From Rhodococcus sp. 1163 (GTDB lineage Bacteria > Actinomycetota > Actinomycetes > Mycobacteriales > Mycobacteriaceae): DNA of 64,000 nucleotides. Shown one piece after another: positions 27,211-35,412 of the stretch. Within the stretch, counting starts at the first letter, position 1; every line of letters starts with the position of its first letter. The position numbers and the translations under genes are program-made. Where the stretch lies: assembly GCF_002091985.1 (NCBI RefSeq), contig NZ_MKKX01000018.1:412456-476455 (forward strand), written 5' to 3'. The notes under the pieces are model-generated. The model ran no database searches. It saw nothing but the letters and a program-made list of their open reading frames with translations, and had not been told where the DNA came from.

Positions 27211-28410
27211 TCACGCTCGAAGATCGGCGACCAACGACGCCACGACGGCCCTGAGATCTCCACCGGATTCTGCGGCGATTCGGCGTTGCCGTTGATACGA
27301 AGCTCCCAGGCGTGGAATGTCGGCGACAGCGGCCAATTCGTCGGCGCATCCGAGACGCACGGCGGTCGGGGTCAGCTTCTCGAGCAGATCGTGCAGATCG
27401 TCGGTGACAAGACGCTCGTTACTGTCGGCATCGAGAATGATTTCGGCGTCGAGGCCGTACCTCGCTGCCCGCCACTTGTTCTCCTGCACGTGCCACGGCG
27501 GCATCGTCGGGAGCGTTTCGCCGGCTTCGAGACGTTCGTCCAGGTTGACGATCAGACAGTGCGTCAGCGCTACCAACGCCGCGAGTTCACGTTTGGTGGC
27601 CGTCCCGTCGCACACCCGTACTTCGATGGTTCCCCATCTGGGGGCGGGGCGGATGTCCCAGTGCATTCCACCGAGCTGTTCGATGACGCCGGTTTTCATC
27701 TGATCACGGACGAAGCCTTCGAACTGCCCCCAGTCCTCGAACTGGAATGGCAGCCCTGCCGTCGGGAGCTGTTGGAACATCAGTGCCCTGTTGCTTGCGT
27801 AGCCGGTATCCGAACCGGCCCAGATCGGTGACGAGGCCGATAGCGCCAACAAATGTGGATATTGCAGGAGCAGCGAGTTCAGGATTGGAAACACTTTGTC
27901 GGGCGAGGACACTCCGACGTGTACGTGCACTCCCCAGATCAACATCTGACGGCCCCACCACTGGGTCCGGGCGATCAATTCGTCGTAGCTGGGTGAGCGA
28001 GTGAGCACCTGCGTCGACCATTCTGCGAACGGGTGCGTGCCCGCGGAGAACAGATCTATGCCGAGCGGGTCCGCTGCTCGGCGAACGAGATCGAGGGATT
28101 CGCCGAGATCGTCCATGGCTTCACCGACGTTCTCGCACACTCCGGTGACGAGTTCGACGGTATTGCGCAGGAGCTCTTTGGTGACGCGTGGTGTCCGATC
28201 ACCCGAGAGCTCCGTGACACCGTCCATGACCTCCTCGGCCGAGTTCACCAGGTCGAGAGACTCCTTGTCCACGAGCGCGATTTCCCATTCGACGCCCAGC
28301 GTGGGGCGTGGGGAACTCTCGAAGTGGATTGCAGGAGCGGAGCCTGCGGAGTGACCGGGAGGTTCAGGAGCGGAGCCTGCGGAGTGATCGGGTGTCTTCG
28401 GGGAACTCAC
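27211..28410 (-). CDS. Carboxylate-amine ligase of the GCS2/YbdK type
   Basis: Glutamate-cysteine ligase-like enzyme of the COG2170 family (Rv0433 in M. tuberculosis). The conserved N-terminal strand LGVEWEIALVD, the WGVHVHVGV motif and IRPAPRWGTIEVRVCDGTAT are present. Family members ligate glutamate to an amine weakly or have unknown substrates; mycothiol producers do not depend on glutathione. The first 30 residues are a low-complexity extension made by a repeated DNA unit (HSAGSAP twice). The GTG start directly follows the sodC stop codon. Confidence 0.87.
   Translation of the reverse strand: MSSPKTPDHSAGSAPEPPGHSAGSAPAIHFESSPRPTLGVEWEIALVDKESLDLVNSAEEVMDGVTELSGDRTPRVTKELLRNTVELVTGVCENVGEAMDDLGESLDLVRRAADPLGIDLFSAGTHPFAEWSTQVLTRSPSYDELIARTQWWGRQMLIWGVHVHVGVSSPDKVFPILNSLLLQYPHLLALSASSPIWAGSDTGYASNRALMFQQLPTAGLPFQFEDWGQFEGFVRDQMKTGVIEQLGGMHWDIRPAPRWGTIEVRVCDGTATKRELAALVALTHCLIVNLDERLEAGETLPTMPPWHVQENKWRAARYGLDAEIILDADSNERLVTDDLHDLLEKLTPTAVRLGCADELAAVADIPRLGASYQRQRRIAAESGGDLRAVVASLVADLRA
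28332..28387. repeat. Two copies of a 23-bp unit at 33-bp spacing
   Basis: Positions 28332-28354 and 28365-28387 are identical. Each begins with the partial palindrome CAGGAGCGGAGCCTG. The 33-bp period keeps the reading frame, so the YbdK-like protein gains HSAGSAP twice in its extra N-terminus. Confidence 0.85.
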
Positions 28411-29109
28411 CTAGTCGATGACCGCGCAGGCCACACGGCCGCCGGCGTCACCGGTCATCAGTGTGTTTGCGTCGGGCACCGCTGCGCCGTCGGGCAAGGT
28501 GTAGCGCGGTGGGATGTTGGCGAAGTTGTCTGCGCCGGCGTGGATGACGATCGCGCGGCCGCCGTCGACCTGGAGATCTTCGAGTGTGACGGCGTCCGTC
28601 GTGGTGACTACTTCGCCCGTGCCGTCTTCGCGGACCTGCAGTGAGGTCAAGTCGCCGCTGGATGGATGTCCGGTGCGGCCGTCGACCTGGAGATGTCCGC
28701 CTGCGGACAGGAAGTCACCGGGCTCGCCGCCGGTCGGTGCTACGGAGTTCGCCTCGCATTTGCCGACGGTGTGGATGTGCAGGCCGTGAAATCCTGGTGT
28801 CAGTCCTTCGGCCTCGACGGTGACGCGGAGGTAACTTCCCTCTTCGACGATCGAGACGGTGCCGACGTCTGCGCCGGACGCGTCCTTCAGCGATGCTTCG
28901 ATATCACCCGATCCGACGGGCGCATCTGCTGCGACGGCCTTGGCGTTCGGATCCTCTTTGCCGGTCCACACGGGGGGCGTCGTTCCGGGAACGTCGGAGG
29001 CAGTCTCGGGAGCAGCGCATGCAACCAGGCCGAAGGCCGCGAGGGCTACGACTGGGGTCGCTAGGCGCCAGGTTCGACTCACTGGCCGAGCGATACGAAT
29101 CGGTGCCAT
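28411..29109 (-). CDS. sodC: Lipoprotein Cu,Zn superoxide dismutase
   Basis: Dismutates superoxide outside the membrane. The 232-residue precursor has a lipoprotein signal ending LVACAAPE (lipid-bearing Cys about residue 31), a Pro/Thr-rich linker, and the SodC fold with metal ligands in [27 protein letters not shown] and [10 protein letters not shown]; the disulfide cysteines are in VGKCEAN and RVACAVID. The ATG at 29109 (MAPIRIARP) follows GAAGGAG. Anchoring to the membrane face is as in M. tuberculosis SodC (Rv0432), and the neighbours match as well. Confidence 0.95.
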   Translation of the reverse strand: MAPIRIARPVSRTWRLATPVVALAAFGLVACAAPETASDVPGTTPPVWTGKEDPNAKAVAADAPVGSGDIEASLKDASGADVGTVSIVEEGSYLRVTVEAEGLTPGFHGLHIHTVGKCEANSVAPTGGEPGDFLSAGGHLQVDGRTGHPSSGDLTSLQVREDGTGEVVTTTDAVTLEDLQVDGGRAIVIHAGADNFANIPPRYTLPDGAAVPDANTLMTGDAGGRVACAVID

Positions 29110-29194
29110 GAAATTGCTCCTTCGAAGGGCAGGCTGGGCGGTTGTGTCGATCATAACTATGGCCGGTAGTACTACCGGCCCACAGGGTTGACAG

Positions 29195-29761
29195 TTACTC
29201 GGTCACGACGACGATGACACCTTCACCGAAACTCGACAATGTCGTCGGTCGAGGGAATGCGGCGACGCCGAGTTGAGTCGATATTTGCTGGGCAGCGGCC
29301 TGCGCGCCCGGCGACGTGTCGTAGTAGATCGTGGTTTGTGCGATCTGCGATTCGTTGAAATTGCCGGTCTCGGCGACATTCCAGCCTTCGGCGGTGAGCG
29401 TGGCGGCTGTTCCGGCTGCGAGACCGGATACGTTGCTGTTGTTGAGAACGCGAACTTCGACGTCGGTCGGTTCGCCGGTGGGAGTCGGCGCGGATGTACG
29501 AGTGGCCGATGCGGGAGGCTGCGCTGCGGCAGGGGGTCGCGCTGCGGCGGAGCTGGTGGGAGCCTGCTGCGCGGCGCTGGTCGTCGCCTGTGCCGCTGAT
29601 TCCTCGGTCTCGTCCGAACCGGTCAACGACAGTGCCCCGATTGCTGCGAAGAGAATCGCCAGCGAAATCAACACCATTGCCAGAGCGCGGAGCGGAGGAC
29701 CGGACGATTCCGGATTGGGACTGCTCACATTCGAAGACACTAGTTGATCGCGGCTCGGCAA
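29195..29761 (-). CDS. LytR C-terminal domain protein, membrane-anchored
   Basis: A 188-residue protein: short cytosolic head, one membrane helix ([20 protein letters not shown]), an Ala/Pro/Thr-rich wall-spanning linker, and a LytR_C domain ([19 protein letters not shown] ... [14 protein letters not shown]). The catalytic LCP domain is absent. It corresponds to Rv0431. The TTG at 29761 abuts the upstream stop; GTG codons at 29740 and 29728 are alternative starts. It is probably cell-envelope associated; the exact role is unknown. Confidence 0.85.
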   Translation of the reverse strand: MPSRDQLVSSNVSSPNPESSGPPLRALAMVLISLAILFAAIGALSLTGSDETEESAAQATTSAAQQAPTSSAAARPPAAAQPPASATRTSAPTPTGEPTDVEVRVLNNSNVSGLAAGTAATLTAEGWNVAETGNFNESQIAQTTIYYDTSPGAQAAAQQISTQLGVAAFPRPTTLSSFGEGVIVVVTE

Positions 29762-30091
29762 CTAGACTTCGAAGCCCAGTCTGCGTGCCGCGCGGGCCTT
29801 CTGCCTGCTCGCACGCAGGCGCCGCAGCCTCTTGACCAGCATGGGGTCTGCTGCGAGAGATTCAGGACGATCCACAAGTGCGTTGAGGACTTGGTAGTAC
29901 CGGGTAGCGGACATGGAGAACAGTTCCTTGATCGCCTCTTCTTTGGCGCCGGCGTACTTCCACCACTGGCGCTCGAAGGACAAAATGTCGTGCTCGCGAC
30001 GAGTCAGTCCGTCTGCTCCGACCTCGTTCGGATCTTCGGAGCTTTCGGATTGCGGAGCCTGGTTCGAGTCACGCGCTGCTGCGCCGTCCAT
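29762..30091 (-). CDS. DUF3263 protein
   Basis: A 109-residue soluble protein. After a polar head it has LTRREHDILSFERQWWKYAG, then KEEAIKELFSMSATRYYQVL and a basic, arginine-rich C-terminus. The helix pattern after KEEAIKELF resembles a sigma-like or HTH DNA-binding motif. The ATG at 30091 is chosen because GAGGAG precedes it; ATGs at 30121 and 30160 are less well supported. It pairs with the LytR_C gene as Rv0430-Rv0431 do. Confidence 0.87.
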   Translation of the reverse strand: MDGAAARDSNQAPQSESSEDPNEVGADGLTRREHDILSFERQWWKYAGAKEEAIKELFSMSATRYYQVLNALVDRPESLAADPMLVKRLRRLRASRQKARAARRLGFEV

Positions 30092-30366
30092 CTCACTCCT
30101 CGACTTCTCTTTTACCCGCATCGGCTGCGGATCCACGTTCGGTGCAGCATCGCCTGCCAACGTTCAACGGGCTCGCCCGACTTCGCGTCACCCATCGGGC
30201 CTGGCAGAAGGAGGCCGAGCGAATTGCACACGTGTAGTTCGGTACTGATTCAACCATGATGGGCGTGTCACACGCCGTGTACGGTGTCTGCGGCGAGTCG
30301 CGCGTGCGGCAGCTCTGGCTCACCGTGTGTAGGCGGCTCTGCACGCGGACACTATTCTTCTCGACC

Positions 30367-30960
30367 ATGGCAATTCTTCCCATCCGGATCGTCGGAGATC
30401 CGGTTCTACACACCCCGACTGACGCAGTCACGCAGACGCCCGCCGAGCTCGCAGACCTTATCGCGGATATGTACGAAACGCTCGACATCGCCAACGGTGT
30501 CGGCCTCGCAGCCAATCAAGTCGGCGTCCCGCTGCGACTCTTCGTGTACGACTGCCCTGACGAGGGGCCCGACGGCAAGCTCGTCCGCCGAAAGGGCGAG
30601 GTGATCAACCCGGTGCTCGAGACTTCGGCAATTCCCGAAACCATGCCCGATCCCGAGGACGACGACGAAGGCTGCCTGTCGGTACCCGGCGAGCAGTACC
30701 CCACCGGGCGTGCCGACTGGGCTCGGGTCACCGGCACCGACGCGCACGGCGAACCAGTCGACATCGAAGGCACCGGCTTCTTCGCGCGCATGCTGCAGCA
30801 CGAGGTCGGCCATCTGGATGGGTTTCTCTACGTCGACGTGCTGGTGGGCCGCAATGCCCGCGCAGCCAAGAAGGCCATCAAGCGCGCAGGCTGGGGCAAG
30901 CCCGGCCTGAGTTGGATACCGGGAACCGTCGAAGATCCGTTCGGCCACGAGGACGACTGA
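30367..30960 (+). CDS. def: Peptide deformylase
   Basis: Removes the N-formyl group from nascent proteins. All three active-site motifs are present in the 197-residue protein: [18 protein letters not shown] (metal Cys) and [11 protein letters not shown] (HExxH, metal His and catalytic Glu). The ATG at 30367 begins [17 protein letters not shown], the normal deformylase start. Divergent from the DUF3263 gene; followed 4 bp later by the acetyltransferase gene. Confidence 0.97.
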   Translation: MAILPIRIVGDPVLHTPTDAVTQTPAELADLIADMYETLDIANGVGLAANQVGVPLRLFVYDCPDEGPDGKLVRRKGEVINPVLETSAIPETMPDPEDDDEGCLSVPGEQYPTGRADWARVTGTDAHGEPVDIEGTGFFARMLQHEVGHLDGFLYVDVLVGRNARAAKKAIKRAGWGKPGLSWIPGTVEDPFGHEDD

Positions 30961-30964
30961 GCTC

Positions 30965-31894
30965 GTGGCCGTCATGCCCGGCACCCGCGTCATGCTGCGG
31001 TATCGGCTGCCCCCGGGGTACAGCCATCCGATGACCGACGTCATCGGTGAACTGGTCGAGGCAAACGACACCGCCGTAGCTGTTCGGGCCGGGGACGGTC
31101 GCGTCGTGCGGGTGGCCCGCGATCGTGTCGTGGCGATGAAGGCCCTCGGTCCACGACCGATCAGGACTTCGGAGATCAGAGCACTCGAACGTGCTGCTGC
31201 CGATGGGTGGCCGGGCCTGGAGCTGGCGTGGATCGACGGATGGCTGTTGCGGTACGGCCGCGGGTTCACCGGCCGAGCAAACTCTGCTCTTCCGGTCGAG
31301 CCGCACGCCGACGAGTCCTCGCTCGGCGAGATCGCCGCATGGTTCCGCGACCGCGGACAGTGGCCGAAGCTGCTGTTGCCCGATCGTCTCGGCGCAGTTC
31401 CCGCGGGCTGGACAACGGGTTACGAGGTCATGGTGATGGCCGCGGACATCACCTCCCTCGTGATGCCGCCCGACTCGATAGCAGTCATCACCGCCGCCCC
31501 CGACGAGGACTGGCGGAGGTTTTACCACTACCGCGGACGCGCCGCACCCGAGGATGCGATGGACGTCGTGTCGGCCATACGCGACGGGGTTGTCGGATTT
31601 GCTCGGATCGGCAATTCCGCGACAGAGATGCTGGCCATCGGACGCGCAGCCGTCACCACGGCCCCTGATCTGCGACGCTGGGTCGGCCTGTCAGCGATCG
31701 AGGTCTCCGAGGCTCATCGACGACACGGGCTCGGGACGCGTATCTGCGGTGAACTCCTCGCATGGGGAGTGCGGCAGCGAGCAACTCACGCCTACCTGCA
31801 GGTGTCGACCGACAATCTCGGGGCCCTCGCCATGTACCGGGAACTCGGATTCGTAGAGCATCACCGGTATCGGTACGCCGAGCCGCCTCGATGA
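30965..31894 (+). CDS. GNAT acetyltransferase with N-terminal barrel (Rv0428c-like)
   Basis: A 309-residue protein. Residues 1-60 form a small barrel-like domain (GTRVMLRYRLPPGYSHP, a GELVEANDTAVAVRAGDGRV strand pair). Two GNAT-like halves follow, the second with the acetyl-CoA loop SEAHRRHGLGTRIC and the typical YLQVSTDNLGALAMYRELGF. It begins at GTG 30965, probably in one transcript with def. The substrate is unproven, and related proteins have been discussed as N-acetylglutamate synthases. Confidence 0.85.
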   Translation: MAVMPGTRVMLRYRLPPGYSHPMTDVIGELVEANDTAVAVRAGDGRVVRVARDRVVAMKALGPRPIRTSEIRALERAAADGWPGLELAWIDGWLLRYGRGFTGRANSALPVEPHADESSLGEIAAWFRDRGQWPKLLLPDRLGAVPAGWTTGYEVMVMAADITSLVMPPDSIAVITAAPDEDWRRFYHYRGRAAPEDAMDVVSAIRDGVVGFARIGNSATEMLAIGRAAVTTAPDLRRWVGLSAIEVSEAHRRHGLGTRICGELLAWGVRQRATHAYLQVSTDNLGALAMYRELGFVEHHRYRYAEPPR

Positions 31895-31937
31895 CCTTCT
31901 GGCACACTGCTGGGCCGACGGTCGGCGCTCGGTTAGG

Positions 31938-32747
31938 GTGTGTGCCGTGCGACTGGCTACCTGGAATGTGAACTCTGTCCGCTCTCGGCAGGACCGAATC
32001 GTCGATTGGCTTCAACGATCCGATATCGATGTCCTGGCTATGCAGGAAACCAAATGCAAGGACGAGCAGTTTCCGTACGAACGGTTCCGTGAGATCGGGT
32101 ACGAGGTCGCTCACGACGGCCTTAGCCAGTGGAACGGCGTCGCGTTGCTCTCCCGCGTCGGCTTGGAAGATGTGCAGATCGGTTTCGAGGATCAGCCCGG
32201 TTTCAGCAAGGATCCGGAGATCGAAGCGGTGCGCGAAGCCCGCGCGATCGGGGCGACGTGCGACGGCGTCCGAGTGTGGAGCCTCTACGTTCCCAACGGC
32301 CGCGATCTTGCCGATCCGCATTACACCTACAAGCTCGAATGGCTCGCCAAGCTACAGGCCGATGCCCAGGCATGGGTGTCCGCGGACCCAGAGGCGCAGA
32401 TCGCGTTGGTCGGAGACTGGAACATCGCCCCCACCGACGCAGACGTGTGGGATCCGGAGTTGTTCGAGGGCAAGACTCACACGTCGCAGCCTGAGCGCGA
32501 TGCATTCGAGGCGTTCGCCCAAGCCGGATTCGCCGAGGTCACCCGGCAGTTCACGTCCGAGCCGCGAACCTTCACCTACTGGGATTACACGCAGCTGAGG
32601 TTCCCGAAGAAACAAGGAATGCGAATCGACATGGCGCTGGCCTCCCCCGCGCTCGCATCTCGCGTCTCCGGCGCATCCATAGATCGCGAAGAGCGTAAGG
32701 GTAAGGGCGCCAGCGATCACGCACCCGTCATCCTCGACATCTCCTGA
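31938..32747 (+). CDS. xthA: Exodeoxyribonuclease III (AP endonuclease)
   Basis: Base-excision repair nuclease that cuts abasic sites and trims 3' ends. The exonuclease-endonuclease-phosphatase fold is complete over 269 residues: LATWNVNSVRSR, MQETKCKD (metal Glu), YVPNGRD, VGDWNIAPTDADVWDP and the catalytic GASDHAPVILDI. The start is GTG at 31938 or 31947. Follows the acetyltransferase gene by 43 bp on the same strand. Confidence 0.95.
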   Translation: MCAVRLATWNVNSVRSRQDRIVDWLQRSDIDVLAMQETKCKDEQFPYERFREIGYEVAHDGLSQWNGVALLSRVGLEDVQIGFEDQPGFSKDPEIEAVREARAIGATCDGVRVWSLYVPNGRDLADPHYTYKLEWLAKLQADAQAWVSADPEAQIALVGDWNIAPTDADVWDPELFEGKTHTSQPERDAFEAFAQAGFAEVTRQFTSEPRTFTYWDYTQLRFPKKQGMRIDMALASPALASRVSGASIDREERKGKGASDHAPVILDIS

Positions 32748-32755
32748 CCCAGGAG

Positions 32756-33082
32756 TTAGGCGACCAGATCGAGAAACTCGGGATTTCGTGCGAGGTATCG
32801 CTGCACATAAGTGCAGATCGGGACTATCCGCCACTGGCGGTCGCGTGCGGTGTTGAGCGCTCCGCGGACCAGGACAGCTGCCCACCCGCGATCGCTGAAG
32901 TCCTCTTTGACCACGGTGTGCATGAATGCGACGGCACCGTCGTCCGCATCTCGATACCCGAGGATTCCGACGAGTTCTTCGCCGACGAACAGGTCGAACC
33001 GATTGTGCGCGGTGTTGTCCTCGATTCGCACCGCCGCGGTGACGGCGGCCGCAGAAGTTAGGTCGATGCGACTGTGATTCAT
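32756..33082 (-). CDS. Small GNAT acetyltransferase (YidJ/YjdJ type), paralogue 1
   Basis: A 108-residue mini-GNAT of the Acetyltransf_CG group: NRFDLFVGEELVGILGYRD, MHTVVKEDFSDRGWAAVLVR (acetyl-CoA binding) and ICTYVQRYLARNPEFLDLV. It is about half identical to the gene just upstream (33161-33487), so the two arose by tandem duplication. The natural substrate is unknown. It converges with xthA, whose stop is 8 bp away. Confidence 0.88.
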   Translation of the reverse strand: MNHSRIDLTSAAAVTAAVRIEDNTAHNRFDLFVGEELVGILGYRDADDGAVAFMHTVVKEDFSDRGWAAVLVRGALNTARDRQWRIVPICTYVQRYLARNPEFLDLVA

Positions 33083-33160
33083 GTCACCATGAGAACAGTA
33101 GTTGGGCCGATTGGGGACGGAACCGAGTAATTCGACGCAGGCAAGGTGAAACCGTTACCT

Positions 33161-33487
33161 CTAGAGCGGAACGACGACGTCGGAGTAGTCGGGATTGGCG
33201 GCGACGAATCTTTGTACATAGGTACAGACCGGCTTGACCTTCCAGCCGTACGACCGAGCGCTGTCGAGTGCCCTGCGAACGAGAATCGCTGCAAGGCCTT
33301 GATGTCCGAAGTCTTCAGTGACCACGGTGTGCATGAACGAGACGACGCGAGCGCGAGAACCACGCTTGAACGAACCTTCGACTTCGTAGTAGCCGATAAT
33401 CCCCACCAAGTCGCCATTCAGCCGCAATTCGAATCGATTCTGGTCCGTGTTGATGGACACCTCTGCACTGGGTGAGCTGGCGAGCAT
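33161..33487 (-). CDS. Small GNAT acetyltransferase (YidJ/YjdJ type), paralogue 2
   Basis: A 108-residue mini-GNAT: NRFELRLNGDLVGIIGYYEV, MHTVVTEDFGHQGLAAILVR and VCTYVQRFVAANPDYSDVV align with paralogue 1 without gaps except for a few residues before MHTVV. The ATG at 33487 is preceded by AAAGGAGGTGA, 11 bases fully complementary to the 3' end of 16S rRNA, so strong translation is expected. A second, paralogous copy follows 78 bp downstream. Confidence 0.9.
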   Translation of the reverse strand: MLASSPSAEVSINTDQNRFELRLNGDLVGIIGYYEVEGSFKRGSRARVVSFMHTVVTEDFGHQGLAAILVRRALDSARSYGWKVKPVCTYVQRFVAANPDYSDVVVPL

Positions 33488-33490
33488 AGG

Positions 33491-33501
33491 TCACCTCCTT
33501 T
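33491..33501 (-). promoter_or_regulatory. Maximal Shine-Dalgarno sequence
   Basis: AAAGGAGGTGA on the minus strand, 3 bases before the ATG of the small acetyltransferase at 33487. It is the strongest ribosome site seen in the window. Confidence 0.85.
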
Positions 33502-33757
33502 GCTGTGTGAGACGTGAATGAGAAGTTCGAGTTGTTACTAAGATGTGACCTGCACCACTATTAAACATGCCCGTCTGAGCCTTGTCACCCATTTGCGCGA
33601 ACAAACCTTCGGTTACATGGGCATGCAACGTCGTCGCAACACCCCGGCTGGTAGCCGTCATATAGGCAGCCACTATTTCACTGTGAATCAACAACATTCA
33701 TGACTCTGGGCACATCTACGAAGACCGTGCGAACCGTTGCCGGTACTGTCACCTCTC

Positions 33758-34612
33758 GTGAAGCTCCTACCGCTGACGCCCGACGGATCCACCCCCGTCC
33801 GAGCGCTGACGATCGCCGGCACCGATTCGGGCGGCGGGGCGGGCATCCAAGCCGACAGTCGGACGATGGCACTGTGCGGCGTCCACGCCTGCGTGGCCGT
33901 GGCCGCGGTCACCGTTCAGAACACCGTCGGCGTTTCCGGCTTTCACGAGATCCCACCGAGTGTCGTCGCGGATCAAGTTCGCGTCGTGGTCGGCGACATC
34001 GGGGTCAGCGCAGCAAAGACTGGAATGCTCGCCTCCACAGCCATCATCGAGGCCGTCACCGCCGTGTGTACAGAGGTGGGAATCGGACGCGATCAGCCGG
34101 TGCCATTGCTGGTCGATCCGGTCTGCGCATCGATGCACGGCGATCCATTGCTGCACGAGGAGGCCCTCGACGCAATCCGCACGACACTCTTTCCCATTGC
34201 CACGATCGTCACGCCCAATCTCGACGAAATCAGGTTGATCACCGGCATCGTCGTGGTCGACGACGACTCCGCACGCCGCGCAGCCGAGGCGCTGCACCAA
34301 CTCGGCGCCCAGTGGGCTCTCGTCAAGGGTGGTCATCTCCGTACGTCGGACAAGAGCACGGACATCCTGTTCGACGGCGACACATTCCTCGAGTTCTCCG
34401 GCCCTCGCATCGACACCGGCAACGATCACGGTGGTGGTGACACGCTCGGCGCGGCGATCACCTGCGCGATGGCGCACGGTTACTCCGTGCCCGATGCCGT
34501 CGCGTTCGGCAAGGAATGGGTCACTCGGTGCCTCGAGGCGTCCTACGACCTCGGCGCGGGCCACGGCCCGGTGTCACCGCTGTGGCGACTGCACCACACG
34601 GAGAATGCGTAG
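33758..34612 (+). CDS. thiD: Hydroxymethylpyrimidine/phosphomethylpyrimidine kinase
   Basis: Phosphorylates HMP and HMP-P to HMP-PP for thiamine assembly. The ribokinase-like fold is clear: ALTIAGTDSGGGAGIQAD, GVSAAKTGMLAS, LVDPVCASMHG, TPNLDEIRLITG, and GNDHGGGDTLGAAI at the phosphate site. In the last motif the usual GTGC(T/S) glycine-threonine pair is GNDHGGGD, a small deviation. The GTG at 33758 begins the conserved part; a TTG at 33737 is possible. thiC is not in the window. The 3' end overlaps the cyclase gene by 39 bp. Confidence 0.93.
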   Translation: MKLLPLTPDGSTPVRALTIAGTDSGGGAGIQADSRTMALCGVHACVAVAAVTVQNTVGVSGFHEIPPSVVADQVRVVVGDIGVSAAKTGMLASTAIIEAVTAVCTEVGIGRDQPVPLLVDPVCASMHGDPLLHEEALDAIRTTLFPIATIVTPNLDEIRLITGIVVVDDDSARRAAEALHQLGAQWALVKGGHLRTSDKSTDILFDGDTFLEFSGPRIDTGNDHGGGDTLGAAITCAMAHGYSVPDAVAFGKEWVTRCLEASYDLGAGHGPVSPLWRLHHTENA

Positions 34613-35380
34613 ATCCTCGGGGACACCGCTGAGCTTGGGTGCGAAGAAGCCGCGACGATACGGGCGAGTTGCCAGTCCCAGTCGCTCCAGCGTCTCCGGC
34701 GGCATCGCGTCGACCGAAGGTTGCGAGATCATCAAGTTGCCGTCGCCGCCGGTTTCCATCACGCGCGCGGCCACTGTGACATCGACACCGAGCCAGTCGG
34801 ATCCGATCTGTCGCGGGCTACCGGTATGAATACCGACGCGCATCGTCGGGGTATACCCGTCCAGGTTCACCTCGGCGAGGGCCGCTCGTGCGGCTATCGC
34901 AGCTTCCAGTGCCCGCTCGGGCCGAGGGAATACTGCCATGAGGCCGTCGCCCAACCGTTTGACGACGTGCCCACCGGCGAACTCGATGGCGGGTTCGATT
35001 GCCTTGGAGACCCTGCGCAGGAGCGTCAGGGTCCCGGTGTCGCCCGCCACGAGTGACCACGAGGAGAACCCGACGAGGTCGGTGAAGACGATGGTCATCT
35101 CGCGCTCGCCGCGACCGCGGCCGGTTCGTTCGAGCACGGCCTGCCACAGTTGGAGCGCACCCAAGCCGACCTCGCGGGTGGCTCCGGGTTCGTCGTCGAG
35201 AAATTTGTCCGCGGCGCGTGCCACTGCCAGCGCAGATCCGGGCCCCGCCATCGACAGCGGATCACCGAAGGACGGATCGCCGGGAAGTATTCGCCGCACT
35301 CTGCGCACTACCTCGACCACAGCGGGGCGTCGGTTGACGCTAAGGACCCACTCGACGGTCGACGCGATGTACGGACTCAC
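34574..35380 (-). CDS. Class III adenylate/guanylate cyclase
   Basis: An N-terminal 90-residue helical region precedes a class III catalytic domain: TIVFTDLVGFSSWS (metal Asp), HVVKRLGDGLMAVFPRPERA (second metal Asp; Lys/Arg before GDG) and SDWLGVDVTVAARVMETGG. At the position of the transition-state Asn (usually VNxAAR) the sequence has Thr (VTVAAR), with the Arg kept, so activity may be altered. It is soluble, with no receptor domain. Overlaps thiD at its 3' end. Confidence 0.88.
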   Translation of the reverse strand: MSPYIASTVEWVLSVNRRPAVVEVVRRVRRILPGDPSFGDPLSMAGPGSALAVARAADKFLDDEPGATREVGLGALQLWQAVLERTGRGRGEREMTIVFTDLVGFSSWSLVAGDTGTLTLLRRVSKAIEPAIEFAGGHVVKRLGDGLMAVFPRPERALEAAIAARAALAEVNLDGYTPTMRVGIHTGSPRQIGSDWLGVDVTVAARVMETGGDGNLMISQPSVDAMPPETLERLGLATRPYRRGFFAPKLSGVPEDLRILRVVQSPQR

Positions 35381-35412
35381 AAGATCGACTGTAAACGACG
35401 GTTACACATACT

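Noticed and set aside
33491..33697. 68-codon minus-strand frame upstream of the second mini-acetyltransferase
   Set aside because: It runs through the strong ribosome site, has no recognisable domain and AT-rich third positions; more likely the promoter and leader.
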